Source: UBA1672 sp963977495
GTDB lineage: Bacteria; Pseudomonadota; Alphaproteobacteria; Micavibrionales; Micavibrionaceae
Length of the DNA stretch: 64,000 bases
Direction: 5' to 3'
Assembly (NCBI GenBank): GCA_963977495.1
Contig: CAXBOT010000001.1
Span: 1,116,001-1,180,000, forward strand
Under the pieces are notes generated by a model. It was not told the origin of the DNA and searched no databases. It worked only from the letters and a program-made list of their open reading frames with translations. Within the stretch, counting starts at the first letter, position 1. Each line of letters begins with the position of its first letter. This document shows positions 33,465-42,426 of this stretch, in pieces. The position numbers and the translations under genes are program-made.

Positions 33465-35566
33465 TGGATACACAAACGCACCTCTCAACCACTTTGCACT
33501 TCACGCCCTTTTTAGACTGGCCGTGGATATGGGCCATCGCCTTTATTGGTCTGGTTCTGCTCGCCCTATCATTCCTGCGCTATAAACGCGGCATCATCAT
33601 GCGCAGCGTGATGTTCATTGCCTTCATTCTGGCCTTGCTCAATCCGTCGCTTTTGAAAGAAGAACGCAATTACGTGAAAGATGTTGCCGTCGTCGTTGTC
33701 GATCAGAGCACCAGCCAGAACTTTGAAAAACGCACCGAACGCACACAAAAAGCTCTCTCCTATATCCAAGGGGAGCTTGAGCGTAGCAACACATTCGATG
33801 TGCGCGTCATTAAAGCACCGAAAAACGGCACGCTCACCAACCGCACAGATTTATTCAGCGCGCTGGATCAAGCACTAAGCGATGTACCGCCGAAAAGACG
33901 CGCGGGCGTTATCTTTCTGACAGACGGGCAAATCCATGATGTACCGAAAAGCGCCCTGCAATATAAATCATACGGCCCCGTTCATGCCCTGCTCAGCGGG
34001 AAAAAGAATGAAAAAGACCGCCAGATTGTTGTCACCCATGCCTCGGCTTACGGGTTGGTGGGTAAGGATATTACGGTTAAATACCGCGTTGAGGATACAC
34101 GCAATATCGGCGCTTCACAGGCGCAGGTCACACTGACGCTACATGACGGGACGCAGCGTTTTTTCACTGTGCCTGTGAACAAAGAACAGACCCTCACCGT
34201 GCCGATTCTAAACTCCGGTCAAAATGTGTTTTCTTTGGAGGTCGAAGCCGTTCGCGATGAAATCACCACCTCGAACAATAAAACCGTCATTCTGGTCAAT
34301 GGTGTGCGTGATCGGCTCAAAGTCTTGCTCGTATCAGGTATTCCGCATTCTGGGGAGCGTACATGGCGCGATCTTTTGACCTCTGATCCCGGGGTTGATT
34401 TGATTCACTTCACCATCCTCAGAGAGCCGCAAAAATTCGACTACACGCCGAAGAACGAGCTGTCCTTGATCGCCTTTCCGTTTCAAGAGCTGTTTGAAAT
34501 CAAGCTGTACGATTTTGATCTGATTATTTTTGATCGGTATCGCGTGAATAATATTTTGCCCGATCGATATTTCCGCAACATTGTCAAATATGTGCGCGAA
34601 GGCGGTGCCTTCCTTGAGGCCAGCGGCCCTGCTTTTGCAGGAAAACGTTCCATCTATGACACGCCCCTTGGTGATATCCTGCCCGGCAGCCCGACAGGCA
34701 ATATTACCGAACATCAATACACCCCTGCCATAACAAAGCTCGGTCATCAACATCCCGTCACGAAAAGTATGGTTTGGAATAACAAGGTGCTTGATGGCGA
34801 AGACAAGGAAAATTGGGGGCCGTGGCTGCGCTATATTGATATCAACCGCAAACGCGGTGATGTGTTGATGAACGGCGCAGAAGGAAAGCCTTTGCTGATC
34901 CTTGATCGGGTTGGCAAGGGACGGGTTGCCCAACTCTCCAGTGATCATATATGGCTTTGGTCACGCGGTTATGAAGGCGGCGGCCCACATGCTGAATTGC
35001 TGCGCCGTATCGTACACTGGTTAATGAAAGAGCCGGAATTAGACGAACGCGCGCTTGATGTTCATGTAAATCAAGGCGTCATCACGGTGAAAAAACAAGG
35101 CTATGGCAAACAAGAAGAAGTCATCGCTATGACCACGCCGGACGGCGAAAATCAGACCATCACGCTCAAGTCCGATGAATCGGGTATGCTGACCTATAAG
35201 CAGCGCGTCAACAATCTTGGGATTTATGCGTTTGAAGATGTGAACGGCACGCGCAAATTTGCCATTGTCGGCGATTTAAACCCGCCCGAACTTAGCGGCG
35301 TGATCACCACCGACAGGCTTCTAAAGCCCTTGGTCGAGGCATCCGGCGGTGCAACCATTTGGCTGGATGATATTCCCAAGCCCAAGATCAGTGTGTCAAG
35401 CAATGCGCGCCATTATGGCGGTTCTAACTGGCTGGCGCTCAAGCGGAATGACGACTTCACCGTCTCAGGCGTGCGTGACATTGCCCTGCTCCCTGAATGG
35501 ATGACATTGCTGATCCTGTTCTCGATTTTATTATTGCTATGGTGGAAAGAAGGCCAAAACCGCTAA
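33464..35566 (+). CDS. Large membrane protein with VWA-like and GATase-like regions
   Basis: The 700-residue protein has two N-terminal membrane segments (about 20-38 and 45-63). A VWA-like domain follows, whose first strand reads DVAVVVVDQSTSQ, with Asp80, Ser82 and Ser84 in the arrangement of a metal-ion-dependent adhesion site and a VIFLTDGQIHD strand later. The centre (about 285-500) resembles a glutamine-amidotransferase-like fold (VLLVSGIPHSGERTWRDLL; ILDRVGKGRVAQLSSDH). One C-terminal membrane helix (EWMTLLILFSILLLLWW) ends the chain. It is the last gene of the MoxR operon and likely works on the outer face of the inner membrane with the DUF4159 protein. Domain names are by resemblance only. 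Confidence 0.85.
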   Translation: MDTQTHLSTTLHFTPFLDWPWIWAIAFIGLVLLALSFLRYKRGIIMRSVMFIAFILALLNPSLLKEERNYVKDVAVVVVDQSTSQNFEKRTERTQKALSYIQGELERSNTFDVRVIKAPKNGTLTNRTDLFSALDQALSDVPPKRRAGVIFLTDGQIHDVPKSALQYKSYGPVHALLSGKKNEKDRQIVVTHASAYGLVGKDITVKYRVEDTRNIGASQAQVTLTLHDGTQRFFTVPVNKEQTLTVPILNSGQNVFSLEVEAVRDEITTSNNKTVILVNGVRDRLKVLLVSGIPHSGERTWRDLLTSDPGVDLIHFTILREPQKFDYTPKNELSLIAFPFQELFEIKLYDFDLIIFDRYRVNNILPDRYFRNIVKYVREGGAFLEASGPAFAGKRSIYDTPLGDILPGSPTGNITEHQYTPAITKLGHQHPVTKSMVWNNKVLDGEDKENWGPWLRYIDINRKRGDVLMNGAEGKPLLILDRVGKGRVAQLSSDHIWLWSRGYEGGGPHAELLRRIVHWLMKEPELDERALDVHVNQGVITVKKQGYGKQEEVIAMTTPDGENQTITLKSDESGMLTYKQRVNNLGIYAFEDVNGTRKFAIVGDLNPPELSGVITTDRLLKPLVEASGGATIWLDDIPKPKISVSSNARHYGGSNWLALKRNDDFTVSGVRDIALLPEWMTLLILFSILLLLWWKEGQNR

Positions 35567-35643
35567 GCAAAAATCGCCGCAAGAAAACCACGCCTTAAAT
35601 CATTACCCTTTGAGAAATCAGCGTCCTTACTCGCGCGCATGGC

Positions 35644-37938
35644 TTAAGATTTATCACGGCTTTGTTGCAGAATGGTTTCTATGGTTTCGGCCAGAATATC
35701 CTTCTTCACAGGCTTGCGCAGTACGGCCTTAATCGCCGGATGTCCGTCTATCATGTCCTGCATTTTACGCTCACTATGGCCTGATAATAAAATGAACGGC
35801 AGATCAGGCAAATCTTCGCAAACCTGATTAACCATCTCCAACCCTGTCATTTTTGGCATATTATGGTCGGTAATCACCACATCAAATCCCGTTGGGTTCT
35901 CACGTATCAAATCCAGCCCCTCTAAACCTGATTCAGCAAAGGATGTCGTGTATCCAAGGCGCGTCAGCAATGTCAGGATCATATCACGCACATTGGCCTG
36001 ATCTTCGATCAACAACACATGCGCACCAACAGCCAAACCAGCCTCATTATCTTGCTCGTCCTCTCCCTCAGCCTCGCGCATTACAGCATCTTCGACTAAC
36101 GGGAAATATAATGAGAATGTCGTGCCTTGGCCTAGTGCGCTGTCGATCATCAAACAACCGCAATGCGCAATAAGAACACCATGCACCGTTGAAAGACCAA
36201 GCCCTGTTCCCTTATCAACCGGCTTGGTTGTAAAGAAGGGGTCGAAAACATGCTCCATAATGGTGCGGCTCATCCCAACACCTGAATCCGTGATGTTCAA
36301 ACGAATATATTTTCTGTTTTTCGATACATGCCCAAGAACCAATAAAGACTGCCCCGCATTCATGTCATGCATGCGCAGATAAGGCGTATCCTTAGCGTCA
36401 GGTAAATCCTCGCGTACCACGCTGTCAAAATCAGGGACATTCAACGACGATGGATCAACAACATCCATCGTAATATTCACGTTGCCATGATGGTCTTCGA
36501 TCGCATCTTGTGCGTTCACACATAAATTCATAATCAATTGCGATATCTGTGTCGGATTAGCATTAATAATCGCATGTTCAATATCGATATCACTGCGCAA
36601 TTCTATGGTTTTGGGTATGGTCACATTGACCATCGATAAAGTCTCATAAACCGATAACACCAGATCAAGATTGACCTTCGTGCTGTCGCGGCGTCTGGAA
36701 AATGTCAACATTTGATCCACCAGTGATCGCGCCTGCATACCGGCCTGCAAGATATTTTCTGCAAATTTCTTTTGCGGGCTGTCCTTTTTCAAATCTTCGA
36801 TAAGGAATTCCGCATAGCCGTTCATAGCCGCCAGAATATTATTAAAGTCATGCGCTACGCCGCCTGCCAAGCGCCCAACCGCCTCCATTTTTTGCGCTTG
36901 ATAGAACTGGTCTTCCAAGGCTTTTTTCTCTTGCTCGGCATTTTTCTTATATGATGCATCCTGAACCGTTCCGATCAAACCACCATCAGGAAGGCGCGTG
37001 AGTGACATTTCAGTAGATATAGAGGAATTATCCTCTCTGTAAATCTCGAACTCTCCCACCCAAAACCCGTCTTTATTCAATTCCGGCAAGACGTCTTCTT
37101 CAATCACCTCGTAATCGGAACGTGAAAAAACATCCCCCCAACTTTTTCCAAGAAAAATATCTCTTCGGGCTTCGTCTACCCCCAGAAGCAGACAAAACGA
37201 TTTATTCATATAAATGATTTCTGAATTCTGGTTCATGGTGAATATACCATCTCTGGCGGCTTCCAGAACAGCCAAGCGATTTTCCAGCAATTCATATGTA
37301 TCGCGTTTATCCTGATTGGCCAGTTCCAGCGCTTTTAGTTTTTGCGCAATCAAAACGATCAGGAAAAATCCACAAAAACCAACCACGAAAACAGACCAGT
37401 ACAGCCAGTGCTCTTGCTCTTCAATATCACCATGCAATGCATCTTCGACAAAACCATCCAGAACGGTGTCTTGCAGTGCAATCAATGTATAGGCAATATC
37501 CCTGACCGTATCATCAGGCTTACATATGCCGTGCGCATCAATAGACTGAAGTTTTTTAGCGAAGGCCGCCACATGACCGGTCAAATCATAATACACCCAA
37601 TCGGCGGCGACTCTGTGATGTTCATGCCGATTAAAGTATTTATCTCGCACGGTATGAAAATAACCAATATCACGGTTGAGATCCATAAGGCGTTCTTTGA
37701 CGTCACTTAGGGTTTCGTCATTCGTATTCAACAAAAAATAATCATATGCCTTTTCAAACTCATACCAAGACTTTTCAAGAATCATAAAAGCATGATTGCT
37801 TTCCTTGTAACTGATGCTCAGGCTTTGGCGCATTGAAATCAATTGCGCTGCAGAATGCAGAGAAACCATAGAAAAAAACAATATAATCAGACCTGATATG
37901 ATATGAAAAAAGTTTCTGTTCTCATGTGTTTTAAGCAC
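35644..37938 (-). CDS. Membrane hybrid sensor histidine kinase with PAS and receiver domains
   Basis: The 764-residue protein has a periplasmic sensor region (about 35-175) between membrane helices at about 12-30 and 180-200. A PAS domain spans 218-330. The HisKA box LAGGVAHDFNNILAA has the phospho-accepting His363. The HATPase domain has NLCVNAQDAI and DPFFTTKPVDKGTGLGLS. A C-terminal receiver domain has Asp691 in VVITDHNMP. The sensed signal is unknown; the sensor region is helical and charged (DVKERLMDLNRDIGYFHTVR). It lies 25 bp downstream of a LuxR-type response regulator on the same strand, its probable partner. The kinase core is related to CckA but with only one PAS. Confidence 0.9.
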   Translation of the reverse strand: MLKTHENRNFFHIISGLIILFFSMVSLHSAAQLISMRQSLSISYKESNHAFMILEKSWYEFEKAYDYFLLNTNDETLSDVKERLMDLNRDIGYFHTVRDKYFNRHEHHRVAADWVYYDLTGHVAAFAKKLQSIDAHGICKPDDTVRDIAYTLIALQDTVLDGFVEDALHGDIEEQEHWLYWSVFVVGFCGFFLIVLIAQKLKALELANQDKRDTYELLENRLAVLEAARDGIFTMNQNSEIIYMNKSFCLLLGVDEARRDIFLGKSWGDVFSRSDYEVIEEDVLPELNKDGFWVGEFEIYREDNSSISTEMSLTRLPDGGLIGTVQDASYKKNAEQEKKALEDQFYQAQKMEAVGRLAGGVAHDFNNILAAMNGYAEFLIEDLKKDSPQKKFAENILQAGMQARSLVDQMLTFSRRRDSTKVNLDLVLSVYETLSMVNVTIPKTIELRSDIDIEHAIINANPTQISQLIMNLCVNAQDAIEDHHGNVNITMDVVDPSSLNVPDFDSVVREDLPDAKDTPYLRMHDMNAGQSLLVLGHVSKNRKYIRLNITDSGVGMSRTIMEHVFDPFFTTKPVDKGTGLGLSTVHGVLIAHCGCLMIDSALGQGTTFSLYFPLVEDAVMREAEGEDEQDNEAGLAVGAHVLLIEDQANVRDMILTLLTRLGYTTSFAESGLEGLDLIRENPTGFDVVITDHNMPKMTGLEMVNQVCEDLPDLPFILLSGHSERKMQDMIDGHPAIKAVLRKPVKKDILAETIETILQQSRDKS

Positions 37939-37963
37939 AGGTCTGTCTCATTTTCTGTATGTG

Positions 37964-38632
37964 TTATGTCGTTTGGGATATTGGGATAACACCCATTTCC
38001 CTAGCCTTAAGTGCCGCTTGTGTTCTGTTTTTTGCATTCAATTTTCGGCACACGCCACGAACATGTAATTTGACAGTAACCACCTGTAAGTCAAGAGCGC
38101 GTGCAATTTCTTTATTTGATGCTCCATCAACCAGATACGTCAGAACCTCTGTTTCGCGCGGGGTGAACTTTATCGAATCGTCCACATTTTGCCCTGCCGA
38201 CTTCATCGACGCATCGGCATAATATGACGGCATAAAGGTAGATTCCTCACCTTCGGGAATAAAGTTACCGCCTTCGACAACATGATATATCGCCTGTAAC
38301 AACGCCTTGCCTGATAAAGTTTTAGGAAAATACCCGACAGCCCCCAAATTGATAGCTTTTGTCACATCAGAACTTTCCGCGACGCCAGACATAAGGGCAA
38401 CCCGATTATTGGGATATTGTTGTTTAAGGGTTTCAAATCCCTTCATGCCATCCATACCGGGCATGCGTAAATCAAGGATAACAAGATCCTGATGAGGGTC
38501 TCGCTTCAAGACCGCCATGGTTTCATCAAAGTCTTTGGCCAAAGATACCGAAGACGACGAATCCGATCTTTCTATATACTGAACCAATGCATCTCTAAAC
38601 AAGGTATGATCGTCTGCTATAAGCAGTTTCAT
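37964..38632 (-). CDS. NarL/FixJ family response regulator
   Basis: The 222-residue protein has an N-terminal receiver domain with the acidic pair Asp7/Asp8 and phospho-accepting Asp54 in VILDLRMPGMDG. Its switch residue lies in VALMSGVAESSD and the Lys in VGYFPKTLSGKAL. A C-terminal LuxR-type HTH spans about 155-215 (FTPRETEVLTYLVDGASNKE; ALDLQVVTVKLHVRGVCRKL). It probably activates transcription when phosphorylated. The kinase gene follows 25 bp downstream on the same strand, so this is a likely two-component pair. Target genes are unknown. Confidence 0.92.
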   Translation of the reverse strand: MKLLIADDHTLFRDALVQYIERSDSSSSVSLAKDFDETMAVLKRDPHQDLVILDLRMPGMDGMKGFETLKQQYPNNRVALMSGVAESSDVTKAINLGAVGYFPKTLSGKALLQAIYHVVEGGNFIPEGEESTFMPSYYADASMKSAGQNVDDSIKFTPRETEVLTYLVDGASNKEIARALDLQVVTVKLHVRGVCRKLNAKNRTQAALKAREMGVIPISQTT

Positions 38633-38755
38633 TTAATCATCTCCTATTACACCCAATACTATGTAATACAACCATTTTCATCCTTTCATTCTAACATAAT
38701 TCGGGCGAGAAGAAACTTAGAATAACAAGCACGCCCATGCAATCATAGGGTGCAA

Positions 38756-40807
38756 TCATTTCACATGAATAGCAACATGAAGCGGTACGTCAGGTTGCGC
38801 TTGTATGTTCTTCAGCCTAAGCCTGTAAACATACACACCCTCCATCACTCTTTGGACATAGTTTCTTGTTTCATATATCGGAATCAATTCGATCCAATCA
38901 ATCAGATCAACTTCATGCTCTCTGGGATCACCAAAATCTCTGATCCATGCATCCACACGACTCGGCCCTGCATTATAGGCCGCAATCGCCAGAGGATAGC
39001 TCCCGTTATAACGATCAACCAACTTGGCAATGTAATACGCACCCAGTGTCATGTTATATTTTGGTTTCGCGGTTAACCACTGCGTCTTATACGGCATGCT
39101 GACCTGTTTGGACATGCTGCGCGCCGTAGCAGGCATAAGCTGCATCAAACCACGCGCACCCGCCCCGCTTTGCGCTTTATAATCAAACATACTTTCCTGA
39201 CGGATAATCGCATGCACCAACGCCCACTCGGCATAATGAATCTCTTTCAACTGCTTTGTGATGGTCGGATAGGATTGCTTGGTCAAAAACAAACCTTTGC
39301 TTGTTGCCTTTTTAGCGATTTTAACCGCCATTTTGTAATTCCCCTGAGAGGCCACCATCTCCGCCGCAAAACGATAAGATTTCGGCGCTTCATTCGCCTG
39401 CAAGAATGCGTCCATGAACTCTTCAGAGATTTTCTTTTCACCAATTTCTCTGAATAATTCCGAAGCCTGCACCAATTCAGACTTCTCATAGTCCTTACGT
39501 TGATTGCTGGAAATATACGGCAATCTGGTTTTGGGCAATTGATCCTTCATCGACAACGCCGCGCCCGCCAGTTGCCCGTAAAACGTCGTCTGATATTCTG
39601 CCGCCTTTTGATACCAACCACGCGCCATCGGCATTTGCCCCATATCCTGCGCCGCGCGCCCTGCCCAATACGCCGCGCGCGCCTTACTCACCGGCATGTT
39701 AACTTTGGTATACAGCGCGGAGAATCGCTCATACGCCTCTGTTGGTCTGTGAATAAAGCGCAAAGCCATCCACCCTGCCATCCACTGCGCTTGGGCGTAT
39801 GAAAACCCGTCATGTTGAATATGCATCGCGGCAAGCTCATAGGCTTGTTGGTATTCCCCTTTTTGTAAAAGACGGCGGATGATAATATGACGCTCTTGCC
39901 ACCAATCTTTAGGGTTTTGCACCTTATCGCTGTCAGGGGTCAGATAGAGGATTTCAACTGCGCCCTCATCCAAATTACGTTTCCTGCGCCAGCGCAAACG
40001 CTCATACAGCAAACCCGGATCATTTTTAAGCCTCTCCGGCACAGCGGCAATCAATGATCCGATACCGCTACCACTATTTCTCGATAAAGCAATACGCGCC
40101 TCGGCCAGTGCGGGATAGCCCTGCCCTAACAAAGCCGCCATCGCGCGTCCATTCTCATAATCCCCGCGCAATAAAAGCGCATCAAAGCGCCGTTTATGCG
40201 CATCCAGCGTGAGATATTCATCATAATCTTGTAATATTTTACGTTGCTGCGCTCTGGTTATGCGTGAATTTGACCACCAGTCCGCCAGAAATTTTTTGGC
40301 TTGCGTCTTTTTACCATTGATAATCAGCGCATCCATATAACGCCCCATACCATAAGGCGTTTGCGGCGGAAAATCGTCATACCATGCGATCACTTCATCA
40401 TTGGAAAGGGATTCAGGCATCACCCCTTCGGCGCGCACCTTCATCTTTTCAATATCAGGCCATTCGGGGTTATAGCGTACAAATTGCGACAGGCTGATAA
40501 ATAACTGATTTGTCCAGTCTTCCTGCTTGGCATTGCCCAACAACATCCAATGGAAAATCTTGGCAGCGAGCGGGTCTTTGCTCTGTGCGATTTTATCCCT
40601 TGCCATGCCCCATTGTTTTTTCTCAATCAGCTCCAGCGCCTCAATCGTCAATGCCTTGGCGTGGGGGGTTTGCAGGCGGTTAACAGGGCTATTTTTAGCC
40701 ATAACATCGAAAGGTTTCAGCAAAACAGCCGAAAAACCGAGAAAAACAAAGATAAACACTGCGCTGTTATTGCCAAAAGCGTTACCACGCGATAAATTGA
40801 TGACCAT
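38756..40807 (-). CDS. slt: Soluble lytic murein transglycosylase
   Basis: Slt cleaves the glycan strands of peptidoglycan to anhydromuropeptides. The 683-residue protein has a signal anchor (AVFIFVFLGFSAVLLKPFDV) and a long alpha-superhelical region of TPR-like helices (about 70-500, e.g. EQKKTQAKKFLADWW-type repeats). The C-terminal goose-lysozyme-like domain has catalytic Glu538 in AIIRQESMFDYKAQSGAGA. GLMQLMPATA, AAYNAGPSRVDAW and the YETRNYVQRV end motif complete it. I chose the ATG at 40807; an open frame of 65 further codons runs upstream but would overlap dapA on the other strand. The product is periplasmic. Confidence 0.93.
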   Translation of the reverse strand: MVINLSRGNAFGNNSAVFIFVFLGFSAVLLKPFDVMAKNSPVNRLQTPHAKALTIEALELIEKKQWGMARDKIAQSKDPLAAKIFHWMLLGNAKQEDWTNQLFISLSQFVRYNPEWPDIEKMKVRAEGVMPESLSNDEVIAWYDDFPPQTPYGMGRYMDALIINGKKTQAKKFLADWWSNSRITRAQQRKILQDYDEYLTLDAHKRRFDALLLRGDYENGRAMAALLGQGYPALAEARIALSRNSGSGIGSLIAAVPERLKNDPGLLYERLRWRRKRNLDEGAVEILYLTPDSDKVQNPKDWWQERHIIIRRLLQKGEYQQAYELAAMHIQHDGFSYAQAQWMAGWMALRFIHRPTEAYERFSALYTKVNMPVSKARAAYWAGRAAQDMGQMPMARGWYQKAAEYQTTFYGQLAGAALSMKDQLPKTRLPYISSNQRKDYEKSELVQASELFREIGEKKISEEFMDAFLQANEAPKSYRFAAEMVASQGNYKMAVKIAKKATSKGLFLTKQSYPTITKQLKEIHYAEWALVHAIIRQESMFDYKAQSGAGARGLMQLMPATARSMSKQVSMPYKTQWLTAKPKYNMTLGAYYIAKLVDRYNGSYPLAIAAYNAGPSRVDAWIRDFGDPREHEVDLIDWIELIPIYETRNYVQRVMEGVYVYRLRLKNIQAQPDVPLHVAIHVK

Positions 40808-40837
40808 TTTTATGACCCAGAAGAAAAGAGAAAAACA

Positions 40838-41716
40838 ATGTTTCACGGCTCTATCACTGCCTTGATTACACCATTCAAAGACGGCCAGATTGACTGGCCT
40901 GCTTTTGATAATTTGATTGAATGGCAAATTGAAAACGGCACGCATGCACTGGTTCCCTGTGGCACAACAGGAGAATCCCCGACCCTGTCTCATGATGAAC
41001 ATAGAGCCATTGTTAAGCGTTGTGTCGACGTGGTCAAGAGAAGAATTCCAATAATTGCAGGAAGCGGATCAAACGCAACAAAAGAAGCGATTGAGCTTAC
41101 CCAGCACGCGAAAGAAGCGGGCGCGGATGCCGCTTTGGTGGTGACGCCCTATTACAACAAGCCAACGCAAGACGGCATGTATGCGCACTTCAAAACCATC
41201 CATGATGCGACGGATTTTCCGATTATTATTTACAATATTCCCGGACGATGCGTGGTTGATATGAATGTAGAAACGATGACGCGCCTCGCGCAATTGCCGA
41301 ACATTGTCGGGGTTAAAGATTCCGCGAGTGATTTATCACGCCCATTGCAAACCCGACATGAAATTGGTGCAGATTTCTGTCAGCTTTCAGGTGATGACAT
41401 TACCGCCGCCGCATTTTTGGCACAGGGGGGCGTTGGCTGTATCTCCGTTCTTGCCAATGTCGCACCTAAACTAAGCGCGGATTTACAAAATGCATGGCGC
41501 GCCGGTGATTTGGAAACCTTCGCAGCCACGCGTGATAAGCTCTTGCCTTTGGCGCGCGATTTATTTTGTGAAAGCAACCCTGCGCCTGTTAAATATGCGG
41601 CGAAGCTTTTGGGGCTTTGTGATGATGAGGTGCGTTTGCCATTGCTGCGCACTTCCGAAGCCGCCCGTAAAAAAGTCGAAGATGCCCTCACATTTGCAAA
41701 CCTAAAAGCGCAATAA
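40838..41716 (+). CDS. dapA: 4-hydroxy-tetrahydrodipicolinate synthase
   Basis: DapA condenses pyruvate with aspartate semialdehyde in lysine and diaminopimelate synthesis. The 292-residue TIM-barrel enzyme has the Schiff-base lysine Lys160 in GVKDSASD, the catalytic tyrosine Tyr132 in IIIYNIPGR, the GTTGE motif at 42-46, and YYNKPTQDGMYAHF around 106-118. All active-site elements match the family. It is divergent from slt, an interesting pairing because both serve the cell wall, and is followed 34 bp later by smpB, a common gene order. Confidence 0.97.
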   Translation: MFHGSITALITPFKDGQIDWPAFDNLIEWQIENGTHALVPCGTTGESPTLSHDEHRAIVKRCVDVVKRRIPIIAGSGSNATKEAIELTQHAKEAGADAALVVTPYYNKPTQDGMYAHFKTIHDATDFPIIIYNIPGRCVVDMNVETMTRLAQLPNIVGVKDSASDLSRPLQTRHEIGADFCQLSGDDITAAAFLAQGGVGCISVLANVAPKLSADLQNAWRAGDLETFAATRDKLLPLARDLFCESNPAPVKYAAKLLGLCDDEVRLPLLRTSEAARKKVEDALTFANLKAQ

Positions 41717-41750
41717 GAAGGCATGTGTCTATGTACATTGGCGAAATGGT

Positions 41751-42245
41751 ATGTCTAAAAAGAAGAATAAAAAAACCGGACTAATTTCAACCGACCAGAC
41801 CGTGGCCGATAACCGTAAAGCACGCTTTGATTATGAGCTTCACGACACATTCGAAGCAGGCATCATGCTCAAAGGCACTGAGGTTAAATCCCTGCGCCAT
41901 GGTCACGGCAGCATAAAAGAATCCTATGTCGGGCCAAAAGACGGTGAAATATGGTTGTTTAATGCCAATATCCCAGAATATCAGCAAGCCAGTTCGCGCC
42001 TTCAACACGCCCCGACGCGCCCGCGCAAATTATTATTGCATAAGCGCGAGGTGAACAAATTGATGGGCGCGGTTGCCAAGGAAGGCATGACCATTGTGCC
42101 GACCAAGCTTTACTTTGACTCTCGCGGACGGGCAAAAATAGAGATTGCTCTGGCCAAGGGGAAGAAGACCCACGATAAACGCGAAACAGACAAAAAACGC
42201 GATTGGGGCAAACAAAAACAGCGTTTGTTAAAACAGCACCAGTAA
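41751..42245 (+). CDS. smpB: tmRNA-binding protein SmpB
   Basis: SmpB binds tmRNA and the stalled ribosome to start trans-translation. The 164-residue protein has the family start (NRKARFDYELHDTFEAGIML), the TEVKSLRHGH motif, and RPRKLLLHKREVNKLMG. The positively charged C-terminal tail (GKKTHDKRETDKKRDWGKQ) acts as the codon-anticodon mimic. Length is typical. No tmRNA gene is found just downstream, where it often sits in other bacteria. Confidence 0.97.
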   Translation: MSKKKNKKTGLISTDQTVADNRKARFDYELHDTFEAGIMLKGTEVKSLRHGHGSIKESYVGPKDGEIWLFNANIPEYQQASSRLQHAPTRPRKLLLHKREVNKLMGAVAKEGMTIVPTKLYFDSRGRAKIEIALAKGKKTHDKRETDKKRDWGKQKQRLLKQHQ

Positions 42246-42336
42246 ATTCACGCCCCCTGTGCCACCTCCCCTGCCTCGTAGCTTCAATGCCGCTTTACAG
42301 GTGTTCTCACATAATTTCTGATCGCAAAATCTTCTC

Positions 42337-42363
42337 ATAAAAAAACCCACATTGCTGCGGGTT
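42337..42363 (-). terminator. Rho-independent terminator of recA
   Basis: Read on the minus strand, AACCCGCA pairs with TGTGGGTT (one G-U pair) around a GCAA tetraloop, at 42344-42363, and is followed by seven T residues (42337-42343). It lies 63 bp past the recA stop. On the other strand there is no T run, so it serves recA rather than smpB. Confidence 0.92.
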
Positions 42364-42426
42364 CATTTATATTGATCTGATGATTATCGGCAGGAATTTA
42401 TCTGCCCGTTTTACAGACTATGTGCC

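Noticed and set aside
35563..35640. 25-codon minus-strand frame between the VWA-like gene and the hybrid kinase gene
   Set aside because: It overlaps the stop of the plus-strand gene, has no ribosome-binding site and is too short to judge.
42246..42426. Possible tmRNA (ssrA) downstream of smpB
   Set aside because: The 180 bp contain no tRNA-like ends and no tag sequence, only the recA terminator; tmRNA must lie elsewhere.
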